From positions 1-8,495 of the forward strand of contig JAHFBX010000113.1 of NCBI GenBank assembly GCA_023249815.1: a stretch of 8,495 nt of DNA, written 5' to 3'. Position numbers and translations under genes: made by a program. The notes beneath the pieces are model-generated. The model had not been told where the DNA came from, did no database searches, and saw nothing but the letters and a program-made list of their open reading frames with translations. Origin of the DNA: Candidatus Eiseniibacteriota bacterium (GTDB lineage: Bacteria > Eisenbacteria > RBG-16-71-46). This document shows, piece by piece, positions 1 through 5,760 of the stretch (the stretch's first letter is position 1; the number at the start of each line of letters is the position of its first letter).

Positions 1-1019
1 ACCTGTTCGGCGAGCGCCCTGACGCGCCGGCCGGGGCCGGGCAGCCGTTCGGAGCGCTGCCCGCCGAGCCGGGGCCCAACGCGCCGCTCGCCGACCGGAT
101 GCGGCCCAAGAGCTTCGAGGAACTGGTGGGGCAGGAGCACCTGCTCGCCGAGGGCAGCCCGGTCGCGCTGATGCGCGACGGCCGCCACCTCTCTAGCATC
201 GTGCTGTGGGGCCCGCCCGGCACCGGCAAGACCACGCTCGCCCGGTTGATCGCGCGCACGGCGGGCGTGCCGTTCGTACAGATGAGCGCCGTGCTCTCGG
301 GCGTCAAGGACGTGAAGGAGGTGATGGAACGCGCAGCGCGCCATCGCCAGCGGTCCGGCCAGCCCACGATCCTGTTCGTGGACGAGATCCATCGCTTCAA
401 CAAGGCACAACAGGACGCGTTCCTGTCGCACGTCGAACGCGGTGACATCGTGTTCATCGGCGCGACCACCGAGAACCCGAGCTTCGAGGTGAACTCGGCG
501 CTGCTGTCGCGAGCGCGCGTGCTGGTGCTGCGCGAGCTCAAGGCTCCTTCCATCCGCGCGCTGCTCGGCCGCGCGCTGTCGGACGAGCGCGGGCTCGCCG
601 GTCGCATCGCGGCGAGCGACGAGGCGCTCGACCTGCTCGCCGCGGCGGCCGACGGTGACGCGCGACGCGCGCTCACGACGCTCGAGATCGGGGCAGCAAC
701 GGCCGAGGCTGCCGGCCGGCCGATCGGCGCGAATGACGTGCGCGCCGCGCTTGCGCGCCGCCACCTGCGCTACGACCGCGCCGGCGAGGAGCACTTCAAT
801 CTCATCTCGGCGCTGCACAAGAGCCTTCGCGACTCGGATCCCGACGCGAGCCTGTACTGGTTCGGGCGCATGATCGCCGCGGGCGAGGACCGGCTCTATG
901 TCGCGCGACGGCTCGTGCGGTTCGCGAGCGAGGACGTGGGCATGGCGGACCCGACGGCACTCCACCTTGCCGTCGCAGCGTTCAACGCCTATCACCAGCT
1001 CGGCTCGCCCGAGGGCTAG
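1..1019 (+). CDS. rarA: RarA (MgsA) AAA+ ATPase, 5' partial, ended early by TAG
   Basis: Replication-associated recombination protein A, a clamp-loader-like AAA+ ATPase that acts at stalled forks and single-stranded DNA gaps. The frame is open from position 3, and the residues before the first ATG at 99 (LFG near the edge, then NAPLADRMRPKSFEELVGQ) match the usual RarA N-terminus, so the true start lies left of the window and ATG 99 is internal. Visible motifs are Walker A GPPGTGKTT (210-236), Walker B ILFVDEIHRFNKAQQDAFL with its D-E pair at 381-386, sensor 1 ATTENPS, the arginine-finger region LLSRARVLVL, and GDARRALTTLE. The C-terminal part has HFNLISALHKSLRDSDPDA, ARRLVRFASEDVGMADP and AYHQLGSPEG. 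The frame then meets TAG at 1017-1019, where family members normally carry Glu and continue for about 100 residues. The truncated product would keep the ATPase core but lose the end of the tetramerisation domain. Identity is very sure; whether it is functional is unclear. Confidence 0.93.
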   Translation, partial: LFGERPDAPAGAGQPFGALPAEPGPNAPLADRMRPKSFEELVGQEHLLAEGSPVALMRDGRHLSSIVLWGPPGTGKTTLARLIARTAGVPFVQMSAVLSGVKDVKEVMERAARHRQRSGQPTILFVDEIHRFNKAQQDAFLSHVERGDIVFIGATTENPSFEVNSALLSRARVLVLRELKAPSIRALLGRALSDERGLAGRIAASDEALDLLAAAADGDARRALTTLEIGAATAEAAGRPIGANDVRAALARRHLRYDRAGEEHFNLISALHKSLRDSDPDASLYWFGRMIAAGEDRLYVARRLVRFASEDVGMADPTALHLAVAAFNAYHQLGSPEG

Positions 1020-1301
1020 CTGGCGCTCGCGCAGGTGGTCGTGCACCTGGCACTCGCGCCCAAGTCCAACGCCGTCTACCGAGCTTAGGGCGAGGTGATG
1101 GAGGAGATCGAGAAGTCCGGTTCGCTGCCGCCACCCAAGGTGATCCTGAACGCGCCCACCCGGCTGATGCAGGATCTAGGCTACGGAGCGGACTACGCCT
1201 ACGCGCACGACGATCCGGAGCGCGCCAGGGCGCAACAGCACCTGCCCGACGAACTGATCGGCCGTACCTGGTGGCGAATGGGGAGGCGCGCGGACCCGTA
1301 G
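1020..1301 (+). pseudogene. rarA: RarA C-terminal remnant, same frame, split by a second TAG
   Basis: Directly after the TAG at 1017 the same frame reads LALAQVVVHLALAPKSNAVY followed by RA, then a second TAG (1086-1088), then GEVMEEIEKSG, NAPTRLMQDLGYG, YAYAHD, HLPDELIGR, and a third TAG (1299-1301). These are the standard conserved C-terminal blocks of RarA, where the second stop falls on a residue that is normally Tyr or Phe. No frameshift is needed to join the pieces, so the disruption consists only of base substitutions. The end is also some 15-20 residues shorter than usual: after GRTWWR the customary tail is missing, and I find no convincing continuation in another frame. A start inside this remnant (GTG 1095, ATG 1098) has no good ribosome-binding site. 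It is best read as the 3' part of a disrupted or erroneously sequenced rarA, not a separate gene. Confidence 0.8.
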
Positions 1302-1553
1302 CCGCGTCATCGCTTCATGTGACTTGTTCGAGCATGTGGATAAACCGCAGCGCCGCAGCGGCGTAGAGCCGGCAGCGCCGCGACCGCCTGGGTGCACGTC
1401 GGCGCGGGCTCGGCTCGACTCGGCGCGACGAATTTCACGCCGAGCATGCGATTCTCGTCGAAACGGTGCGCCGCGGATGTTAGTTTCCCGTCGGGAGTTC
1501 CGTGCTTGCATCCGTCCGGCGAGAGAGTCGTTCCCAGCGAGGAGATCCCCCTC
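1302..1553. other. Intergenic region with hairpins between rarA and the secreted-protein gene
   Basis: I see no gene here. The region holds a short G+C-rich dyad around 1351-1363 (CGCCG-CAG-CGGCG) and a longer one with a 7-bp stem, CTCGGCG at 1419-1425 and CGCCGAG at 1438-1444, around a 12-nt loop. Neither is followed by a clear T-run, so they are weak candidates for ending rarA transcription. One consensus DnaA box is listed separately. The promoter of the gene at 1554 should lie in roughly the last 120 bases, but I cannot point to a convincing -35/-10 pair. Confidence 0.5.
1335..1343 (-). promoter_or_regulatory. Perfect consensus DnaA box, single copy
   Basis: The plus strand reads TGTGGATAA, so the minus strand carries TTATCCACA, the consensus high-affinity DnaA box. 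I found no second box nearby and no AT-rich unwinding stretch, so this is not an origin by itself. It could be a chance match, a DnaA titration site, or a regulatory site. It lies just downstream of the replication-repair gene rarA. Confidence 0.3.
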
Positions 1554-2255
1554 ATGAAGCGTGCGGCTACCACACTGCTCGTGCTGCTGGTTGCGTCGGT
1601 GGCATCCGTGGCGATCACCTCGCGGGCCGATGCCGCCCTGCGGGTTCCTCAGGTACCGGTGCTGGGTGGGTCGTTGCAGGCCTATCTCAACGGCGTCGGT
1701 GAGTCCATCAACGTGCTCACGGCCCAGGACGCGACGCAGACCTGGTCGCACACGACCTCGGGCACGACGACCTACACGGTGATGATCGAGCTGAGCCCGA
1801 ACGCGGCCATCAACAGCTTCGGTCTGTACAACGGTGGCGCCGTGATCCCGCCGCTCTTCCTTCTCATCTCGGGACCGGTGGTACCGCAGGGCTTCTCGAC
1901 CGCGACGTTCCAGCCCGGAAACATCCTGGTGGTGAATCGATTCGATGACAACGGCAACTTCCTGAGCTCGACGACGTTCGGCGGCGTCGACCCGACGAAC
2001 TTCGGGTTCTACCTGAGCACTCCGAACGGCACGTTCTTCACGCAGGACGGGCGCAATCCGGGCGGTAAGGCGCAAGCGCTGGCCTTCCAGGGAACCGGCG
2101 CGAACGCCGGGACATGGTGGCTGGCCTGGGAGGAAAACTCGGTGGCCGCGGGCGCCGACCAGGACTTCGATGACTGCGTCGTGCTCATGGAGTCCGTGAA
2201 CCCGACACCGGTGAGCAAGACCTCTTGGGGACAGCTGAAGGCTCGCTTCCGCTAG
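1554..2255 (+). CDS. Secreted DUF4114-like protein with short basic C-terminal tail
   Basis: 233-residue exported protein of unknown function. The start at ATG 1554 is chosen because AGGAG (1540-1544) sits 9 nt upstream and because it begins a clean Sec signal peptide: MKR, a hydrophobic core at residues 8-21, and an A-D-A cleavage site ending near residue 27. The mature part is rich in Thr, Asn, Gly and Phe. Near the end it carries W-x-A-W-E-E (residues 189-194) followed by DQDFDD (202-207), the acidic pattern at the end of DUF4114 domains, which probably bind calcium. The last residues, TPVSKTSWGQLKARFR, form a basic tail after the domain that looks like a separate sorting or anchoring element. 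The only Cys is at residue 208. It is monocistronic, with a strong terminator 31 nt after the stop. The DUF4114 assignment rests on the motif only; a cell-surface or extracellular role is an inference. Confidence 0.75.
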   Translation: MKRAATTLLVLLVASVASVAITSRADAALRVPQVPVLGGSLQAYLNGVGESINVLTAQDATQTWSHTTSGTTTYTVMIELSPNAAINSFGLYNGGAVIPPLFLLISGPVVPQGFSTATFQPGNILVVNRFDDNGNFLSSTTFGGVDPTNFGFYLSTPNGTFFTQDGRNPGGKAQALAFQGTGANAGTWWLAWEENSVAAGADQDFDDCVVLMESVNPTPVSKTSWGQLKARFR

Positions 2256-2286
2256 CTCGCACGCACAGGAACTCCCGAAGTGTGAA

Positions 2287-2322
2287 GGGCGGCGCCTCTC
2301 TCGATCGCCGCTCTTCTGTTAT
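2287..2322 (+). terminator. Rho-independent terminator of the secreted-protein gene
   Basis: GGGCGGCG (2287-2294) pairs with CGCCGCTC (2306-2313) in an 8-bp stem with one G-T wobble and an 11-nt loop. A T-rich run TTCTGTTAT follows. It sits between two convergent genes, and its T-run overlaps the TAA stop of the minus-strand phosphoesterase at 2319-2321. The T-run polarity favours use on the plus strand. Confidence 0.65.
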
Positions 2323-3149
2323 CTGCTTTGAGGCGCGGCCGCGAGCCTCGCGTCGGCGGCGGCGATCCGCTCGCGGACGGGCAGGCTGCCGAAGCAGGTC
2401 GTCCACCAGCCCGTGCGCACGGTCTCCGAGAACTCGGGCGGAAGTCCCTGCGCGTCCATGCGGGCCGCGAGCCGCTCGGTGTCGTAGGTGACGTGGCGGA
2501 AGCTCACCTCGAGCGCGCCCTCGCGAACGGTGAGCTCGGCGTACCACGCGCCGGGCCGGCCGTCGTGCGCGGGACGGCCGGTGGCGCCGGCGTTCACGAC
2601 ATGCCGCCCGCTCGAGAGCGCCCGGTGCCAGTGGAGTCCGGTGTGCGAACACACCAGCAGGTCGGCATCATGCTCGCGGCACAGCCACTCGAGGAACGGC
2701 TCGCTGGCGGCGCTCTCCCACAGGAACTCGTTCTGTCGGCGCGGCGAGCCGTGGCAGAGGAGCACCCGGCGGCCGGCGAACTCGAAGCGCACCTCCGCCG
2801 GCAGCGCGCGCAGCCAGGCACGCGACGCCTCGCTCACACGCGCATCGGTGAAGTCGTAGCTCAATTGCGCGAAACGCTGATCGTCGGGGTCGGTGTAGCC
2901 GCAGGCGCAGTCCGCGAGCCGGTGCCCGATCGAGTGGTCGTAGTTCCCCTGCACGGTCGGCACGGCGCGCGCGCGCAATAAGTTCACGCACTCCTCGGGG
3001 TCGGGGCCGAAGCCGCCCAGATCGCCGAGACACCAGCCTGGCTCCGCGCCACGCGAGGCGATGTCCGCCAGCACGGCCTCGAGCGCGGGCAGGTTGGCGT
3101 ACACGCCGCCGAACAGCGCGAGCCGGGTGGATGCGACGCGCTCAGTCAT
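2319..3149 (-). CDS. Calcineurin-like phosphoesterase family protein with altered metal site
   Basis: 276-residue cytoplasmic protein with the calcineurin-like metallophosphoesterase fold. Recognisable blocks are LPALEAVLADI (20-30), CLGDLGGFGPDPEECV (40-55), GNYDHSIG (68-75), CHGSPR (132-137), CSHTGLHWHR (167-176), and VVNAGATGRP (184-193). Related bacterial phosphoesterases begin with S-D-I-H-G-N, where Asp and His bind metal. Here the aligned stretch is G-G-V-Y-A-N (residues 14-19), so both ligands are replaced, and the later G-N-H-D is G-N-Y-D. Asp43, Asn69, His133, His169, His173 and His175 remain. A C-A-C motif (residues 81-83) follows in GYTDP context. From memory, a set of homologues shares the altered first motif, so this is probably a subfamily trait, not local damage. 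Its ATG overlaps the end of the radical SAM gene by 8 nt, with no clear Shine-Dalgarno site of its own, suggesting coupled translation. The substrate is unknown, and it may be a binding or regulatory protein instead of a hydrolase. Confidence 0.85.
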   Translation of the reverse strand: MTERVASTRLALFGGVYANLPALEAVLADIASRGAEPGWCLGDLGGFGPDPEECVNLLRARAVPTVQGNYDHSIGHRLADCACGYTDPDDQRFAQLSYDFTDARVSEASRAWLRALPAEVRFEFAGRRVLLCHGSPRRQNEFLWESAASEPFLEWLCREHDADLLVCSHTGLHWHRALSSGRHVVNAGATGRPAHDGRPGAWYAELTVREGALEVSFRHVTYDTERLAARMDAQGLPPEFSETVRTGWWTTCFGSLPVRERIAAADARLAAAPQSR

Positions 3150-4137
3150 TGGCGCAGGTCATGCCGGTCGCCCAGCAGGTCGAGCAGGCGCCGTGCGCGA
3201 GCGGGAACGCCCGTGCGGACTCGGCGAGCGTGTCGCCCATGCGTCCGCCGGGTTCGTCCACGAGCAGCGGACAGACGAACACGCCGCGGCTCGTCACCGC
3301 GCGGCAGGTTCCGCACTGGAGCCGGTTCGGGTCGAACGCTTCCGCGGGGAGCGCGGCGAGCGACGGCGGCGGAGGAGCGTGCCCGGGCCGCCGCGTCTCG
3401 CGGCCGAGCGTGAACATCGGCAGCAGCTTGAGCCTCGCCGCCGGCACGCCCTCGGCGGCGAGCGCCGCGTGCGCCCGCGCCGCGAGCTCCGACGCGTCCA
3501 CGTGCGCGGGCCGCGTAAGCGTCACGATCGGGAGCAGGCCCGCGGCCTCGAGCGCCCGGAGGCCGTCCAGGGTGCGCCGCCAGCTCCCCGCGCCGCGGAA
3601 AGCGTCGTGCGAAGCCGCATCGGTGCCGTCGAGCGAGACGCGCAGTTCCAGCGAATAGCGCGACGACCTCGTGGTCGCCGCGAGCCAGCGCGTGCGGTGC
3701 GGCGTGAACAGCGTGCCATTGGTAAGCAGGGTCACGGGCGCCAGCTCGAGCGTGTCCTCGACGATGCCCTCGATCGAGGGATTCAGGAACGGTTCGCCGC
3801 CTGTCAGGTAGATCTCGCGTACGCCCATCGCCACCGCCTCGGCGACGCGCGCCGCCACGTCCTCGCGCGACAGCATCGCGTGGCGGCCCTCGTTAGGGCC
3901 CGCGCTCACGAAGCAGTGGGTGCACGAGAGATTGCAGAGCGTGCCCGCGACCTGGATCCACAGCTGTTCGAGATGCAGGAGCGGCTGGTTCGGCACCGGT
4001 GAGGTGTCGGCGCCGGGGGATCCCAGAGCGGCCTCGGGCGAAAATCCTTCGTCGGTCGCGAGCCTGTTCGTCAGGCCCGGGCCAATTCGCCGCGTGAGCG
4101 CGCTCCGCGAGCTTTGACGGGCCGAGGGATGGGGCAT
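3142..4137 (-). CDS. Radical SAM protein with SPASM-like Cys-rich C-terminus
   Basis: About 331 residues from ATG 4137. The radical SAM signature CNLSCTHC (Cys68, Cys72, Cys75) binds the catalytic 4Fe-4S cluster, and LTGGEPFLNP (111-120) is the SAM-binding GGEP motif. LLTNGTLFTP and LRVSLDGTD follow as in MoaA/SPASM-type enzymes. The C-terminal segment has six further Cys (275, 278, 289, 318, 321, 328): C-G-T-C, V-F-V-C-P, then GDTLAES and CSTCWATGMTC. This resembles a SPASM or half-SPASM domain holding one or two auxiliary clusters, as in peptide-modifying enzymes, but the spacing is not the textbook one. The N-terminus is uncertain: the frame stays open to ATG 4189-4191, but neither start has a good ribosome-binding site, and the first 50 residues look low-complexity. 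It forms an overlapping pair with the phosphoesterase gene and diverges from the Fe-S operon. The substrate is unknown, and no obvious short precursor peptide lies beside it. Confidence 0.85.
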   Translation of the reverse strand: MPHPSARQSSRSALTRRIGPGLTNRLATDEGFSPEAALGSPGADTSPVPNQPLLHLEQLWIQVAGTLCNLSCTHCFVSAGPNEGRHAMLSREDVAARVAEAVAMGVREIYLTGGEPFLNPSIEGIVEDTLELAPVTLLTNGTLFTPHRTRWLAATTRSSRYSLELRVSLDGTDAASHDAFRGAGSWRRTLDGLRALEAAGLLPIVTLTRPAHVDASELAARAHAALAAEGVPAARLKLLPMFTLGRETRRPGHAPPPPSLAALPAEAFDPNRLQCGTCRAVTSRGVFVCPLLVDEPGGRMGDTLAESARAFPLAHGACSTCWATGMTCAND

Positions 4138-4142
4138 AGTCT
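4114..4142 (+). promoter_or_regulatory. Possible sigma-70-type promoter for the Fe-S operon
   Basis: TTGACG (4114-4119) is followed after 17 nt by TAGTCT (4137-4142). The -35 matches the usual consensus at five of six positions; the -10 is weak, at three of six. It points into the divergent region ahead of the structured leader and overlaps the start of the minus-strand radical SAM gene. Offered as a candidate only. Confidence 0.25.
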
Positions 4143-4194
4143 GTCGTGTTACCTTGCACTTAGGGTGGTGTCGCGAGCTTGGGGCACGCATCCA

Positions 4195-4240
4195 ATGAGT
4201 GGGTCCGCCGCCCCGGCGGACTTGCGGGACCCCTCCTCAT
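4195..4240 (+). promoter_or_regulatory. Structured leader with nested and competing stems upstream of the nifU-type gene
   Basis: A perfect 8-bp hairpin, GTCCGCCG (4203-4210), loop CCC, CGGCGGAC (4214-4221), overlaps a second possible pairing of GGGTCC (4201-4206) with GGACCC (4227-4232). The second arrangement can be extended by ATGAG (4195-4199) pairing with CTCAT (4236-4240), and it still allows an inner GCCG-CCC-CGGC. The two stems share bases 4203-4206 and cannot both form fully. This could be an attenuator-like RNA element or a DNA operator. It matches no riboswitch or IscR-type site I know. Confidence 0.4.
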
Positions 4241-4295
4241 GGACGGGCGCGGCCGCGCGAGAGGCCGGTGCGCGAAGCGGGCCCGCTGGGGCGGC

Positions 4296-4307
4296 GCCTC
4301 CGGAGGC
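4296..4307 (+). promoter_or_regulatory. Ribosome-binding site buried in a perfect palindrome
   Basis: GCCTCCGGAGGC is a perfect 12-nt palindrome whose right half contains the GGAGG Shine-Dalgarno sequence (4302-4306), 4 nt before the ATG at 4311. As a strict palindrome without a loop it cannot fold well intramolecularly, but its CCTCC half could pair with the ribosome-binding site in a longer fold, or the palindrome could be bound by a dimeric protein. It supports the choice of ATG 4311 as the start of the nifU-type gene. Confidence 0.45.
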
Positions 4308-4310
4308 ACT

Positions 4311-4532
4311 ATGCGAGAACAGGTCGAGAAAGTCATCGAACAGCTTCGGCCGATGGTCCAGTCGGACGGCGGCGACCTCGAGCTGCTGAGCGTCTCAGAC
4401 GAGGGGGTCGTGACCCTCCGGCTGCACGGTTCCTGCAGCGGCTGCTCCAGCTCGACCACCACGCTTCGCAACGGCATCGAGCGGTACCTGCGCTACAAGC
4501 TGCCGCAGGTCACGCAGGTGCACGCCGAGTAG
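4311..4532 (+). CDS. NifU C-terminal-type Fe-S cluster scaffold or carrier
   Basis: 73-residue protein made of just the NifU C-terminal (Nfu) domain, which binds a 4Fe-4S cluster between two subunits and passes it to client proteins. The family pattern is clear: VEKVIEQLRPMVQSDGGDLE (residues 5-24), then VTLRLHGSCSGCSSSTTTLR with the cluster-binding C-x-x-C at Cys42 and Cys45, then NGIERYL. ATG 4311 is preferred because GGAGG lies 4 nt upstream and the protein starts where the family does. The frame is open further upstream (ATG 4239), but there the sequence is Arg/Gly-rich, lacks a ribosome-binding site and resembles no domain. It is the first gene of the Fe-S and PLP run. It ends in TAG, and a short membrane ORF follows in the same frame. 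Confidence 0.9.
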   Translation: MREQVEKVIEQLRPMVQSDGGDLELLSVSDEGVVTLRLHGSCSGCSSSTTTLRNGIERYLRYKLPQVTQVHAE

Positions 4533-4535
4533 CGC

Positions 4536-4652
4536 GTGTTCTACGGCTACGGCCTGATCGTGGCCGCGTTCCTGATCGGGGGCACGGTCGTGCTCGCCAT
4601 CGGCATCAACCGCGCGCGCGAGTGGTGGGAGCATCGCCGCTCGCGCCGCTGA
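4536..4652 (+). CDS. Putative 38-residue single-helix membrane protein
   Basis: A small ORF with GTG start, three bases after the scaffold gene's TAG. It reads VFYGYG, then a hydrophobic stretch LIVAAFLIGGTVVLAIGI (residues 7-24), then a basic, Trp-containing tail NRAREWWEHRRSRR, ending in TGA. One transmembrane helix with a positively charged C-terminus predicts an N-out, C-in topology. It fills the gap between two Fe-S genes and lies on the same strand, which supports a real gene. Against it, there is no clear Shine-Dalgarno site (only GAG near 4527), and I do not recognise a family. Because it is in frame with the scaffold, it could alternatively be a tail reached by TAG readthrough, or an eroded C-terminal anchor. 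Function unknown. Confidence 0.5.
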   Translation: MFYGYGLIVAAFLIGGTVVLAIGINRAREWWEHRRSRR

Positions 4653-4695
4653 AACGCAGCAGGTCTCGCTTCACTCCTTCCCGGAAGGCTCCACG

Positions 4696-5760
4696 TTGAT
4701 CACACCCGAAGCCGTTCTCGCCGCGCTCGGCACGGTGAACGATCCCGATCTGCATCGCGACCTCGTCACGCTCGGCATGATCGAGGACGTCGCGGTGGAC
4801 GGTGGCAGGGTGCGGTTCACGCTCGTGCTCACGACGTCCGCGTGCCCGCTCAAGGGCCAGATCGAGGACGACTGCCGCGCGGCCGTGACGCGCATCGCCG
4901 GGGTCACGGACATCGCCATCAAGACGACGAGCCGCGTGCGGAAGCCCAAGGACCCGTCGGCCGATCGCAAGGCGCTTGAGGGCGTGGGCCACGTCATCGC
5001 CGTGGGCTCGGGAAAAGGCGGCGTGGGGAAGAGCACGGTGGCCGCGAACCTCGCCATCGCGCTGGCGCGCACCGGCGCCAACGTGGGTCTCCTGGACTGC
5101 GATATCTACGGCCCCAACCTGCCGCGCATGCTCGGCGCGCAGCGCCAGCCCTACCAAAAGGACGGCCGCATCGTGCCGCTCGAGGCGCACGGCATCCGCT
5201 TCATGTCCATGGGACTGCTCGTGGAGTCCGGCGAGGCCGTGGTCTGGCGCGGACCCATGCTGCACGGCGCCATCAAGTCGTTCCTCGGGGACGTGGACTG
5301 GTCGGGCTGTGACTACCTGCTCGTGGACCTGCCGCCGGGCACTGGCGACGTGCAGCTGTCGCTCATCCAGCAGACGGTGGTGACCGGCGCGGTGGTGGTC
5401 ACCACGCCGAGCACGGTGGCGATCGAGGACTCGGTGAAGGCGATTCGCATGTTCGACAAGCTCTCGGTGCCGGTGCTGGGCGTCATCGAGAACATGAGCT
5501 ACTTCGTCTGCGACCAATGCGACAAGCGGCACGACATCTTCTCCTCCGGCGACGCGCAGGCGCGCGCGCTGGCGCTCGGGCTGCCGTTCCTGGGCGCGCT
5601 GCCGCTCGAATCCGCGGTCCGCCTGGGCGGCGACACCGGCGCGCCGGTCGTCGCGGCCGATCCCGACGGCGCGACGTCGCTCGCGTTCCGTGCCATCGCC
5701 GGCCACCTGGCGCAGCGCATCAGCATCATCACGCTCGGCTCGGTCTCGGCATCCGCATGA
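4696..5760 (+). CDS. mrp: Mrp/ApbC-family Fe-S cluster carrier ATPase
   Basis: 354-residue cytoplasmic P-loop ATPase that carries and delivers Fe-S clusters. Residues 1-75 form a MIP18 (DUF59) domain: VNDPDLHRDLVTLGMI and TTSACPLKGQIEDDC with Cys50. The rest is the Mrp/NBP35 domain: deviant Walker A GSGKGGVGKST (104-114), LLDCDIYGPNLPRMLG (132-147), Walker B-type YLLVDLPPGTGD (207-218), and VVTTPSTVAIEDS (234-246). The cluster-binding C-x-x-C in NMSYFVCDQC is at Cys272 and Cys275. The start is TTG at 4696: GGAAGG (4683-4688) lies 7 nt upstream, and the first residues align with family N-termini; no ATG fits. The stop overlaps the next gene's start (ATGA, 5757-5760), so the two are translationally coupled. 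Length is typical for the two-domain form. Confidence 0.94.
   Translation: MITPEAVLAALGTVNDPDLHRDLVTLGMIEDVAVDGGRVRFTLVLTTSACPLKGQIEDDCRAAVTRIAGVTDIAIKTTSRVRKPKDPSADRKALEGVGHVIAVGSGKGGVGKSTVAANLAIALARTGANVGLLDCDIYGPNLPRMLGAQRQPYQKDGRIVPLEAHGIRFMSMGLLVESGEAVVWRGPMLHGAIKSFLGDVDWSGCDYLLVDLPPGTGDVQLSLIQQTVVTGAVVVTTPSTVAIEDSVKAIRMFDKLSVPVLGVIENMSYFVCDQCDKRHDIFSSGDAQARALALGLPFLGALPLESAVRLGGDTGAPVVAADPDGATSLAFRAIAGHLAQRISIITLGSVSASA

Noticed and set aside
1302..1553. Replication origin next to rarA
   Set aside because: Only one DnaA box is visible, with no AT-rich unwinding element and no dnaA, dnaN or similar gene in the window.
1392..1553. Longer N-terminus for the secreted protein (frame open from 1392)
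   Set aside because: The ATG at 1554 has a good ribosome-binding site and begins a textbook signal peptide. The upstream part would put about 54 non-hydrophobic residues ahead of it.
4179..4310. Longer N-terminus for the NifU-type scaffold (frame open from about 4179, ATG 4239)
   Set aside because: No ribosome-binding site, Arg/Gly-rich sequence unlike any domain, and overlap with the hairpin region. ATG 4311 has GGAGG and matches the family start.
1017..4532. Genome-wide recoding of TAG as a sense codon
   Set aside because: TAG interrupts rarA twice, ends its remnant, and ends the secreted-protein and scaffold genes, with open frame after each. But the two rarA sites correspond to different residues (Glu and Tyr/Phe), the secreted protein ends naturally at its TAG just before a terminator, and the scaffold has its full family length at its TAG. 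Local disruption of rarA is simpler.
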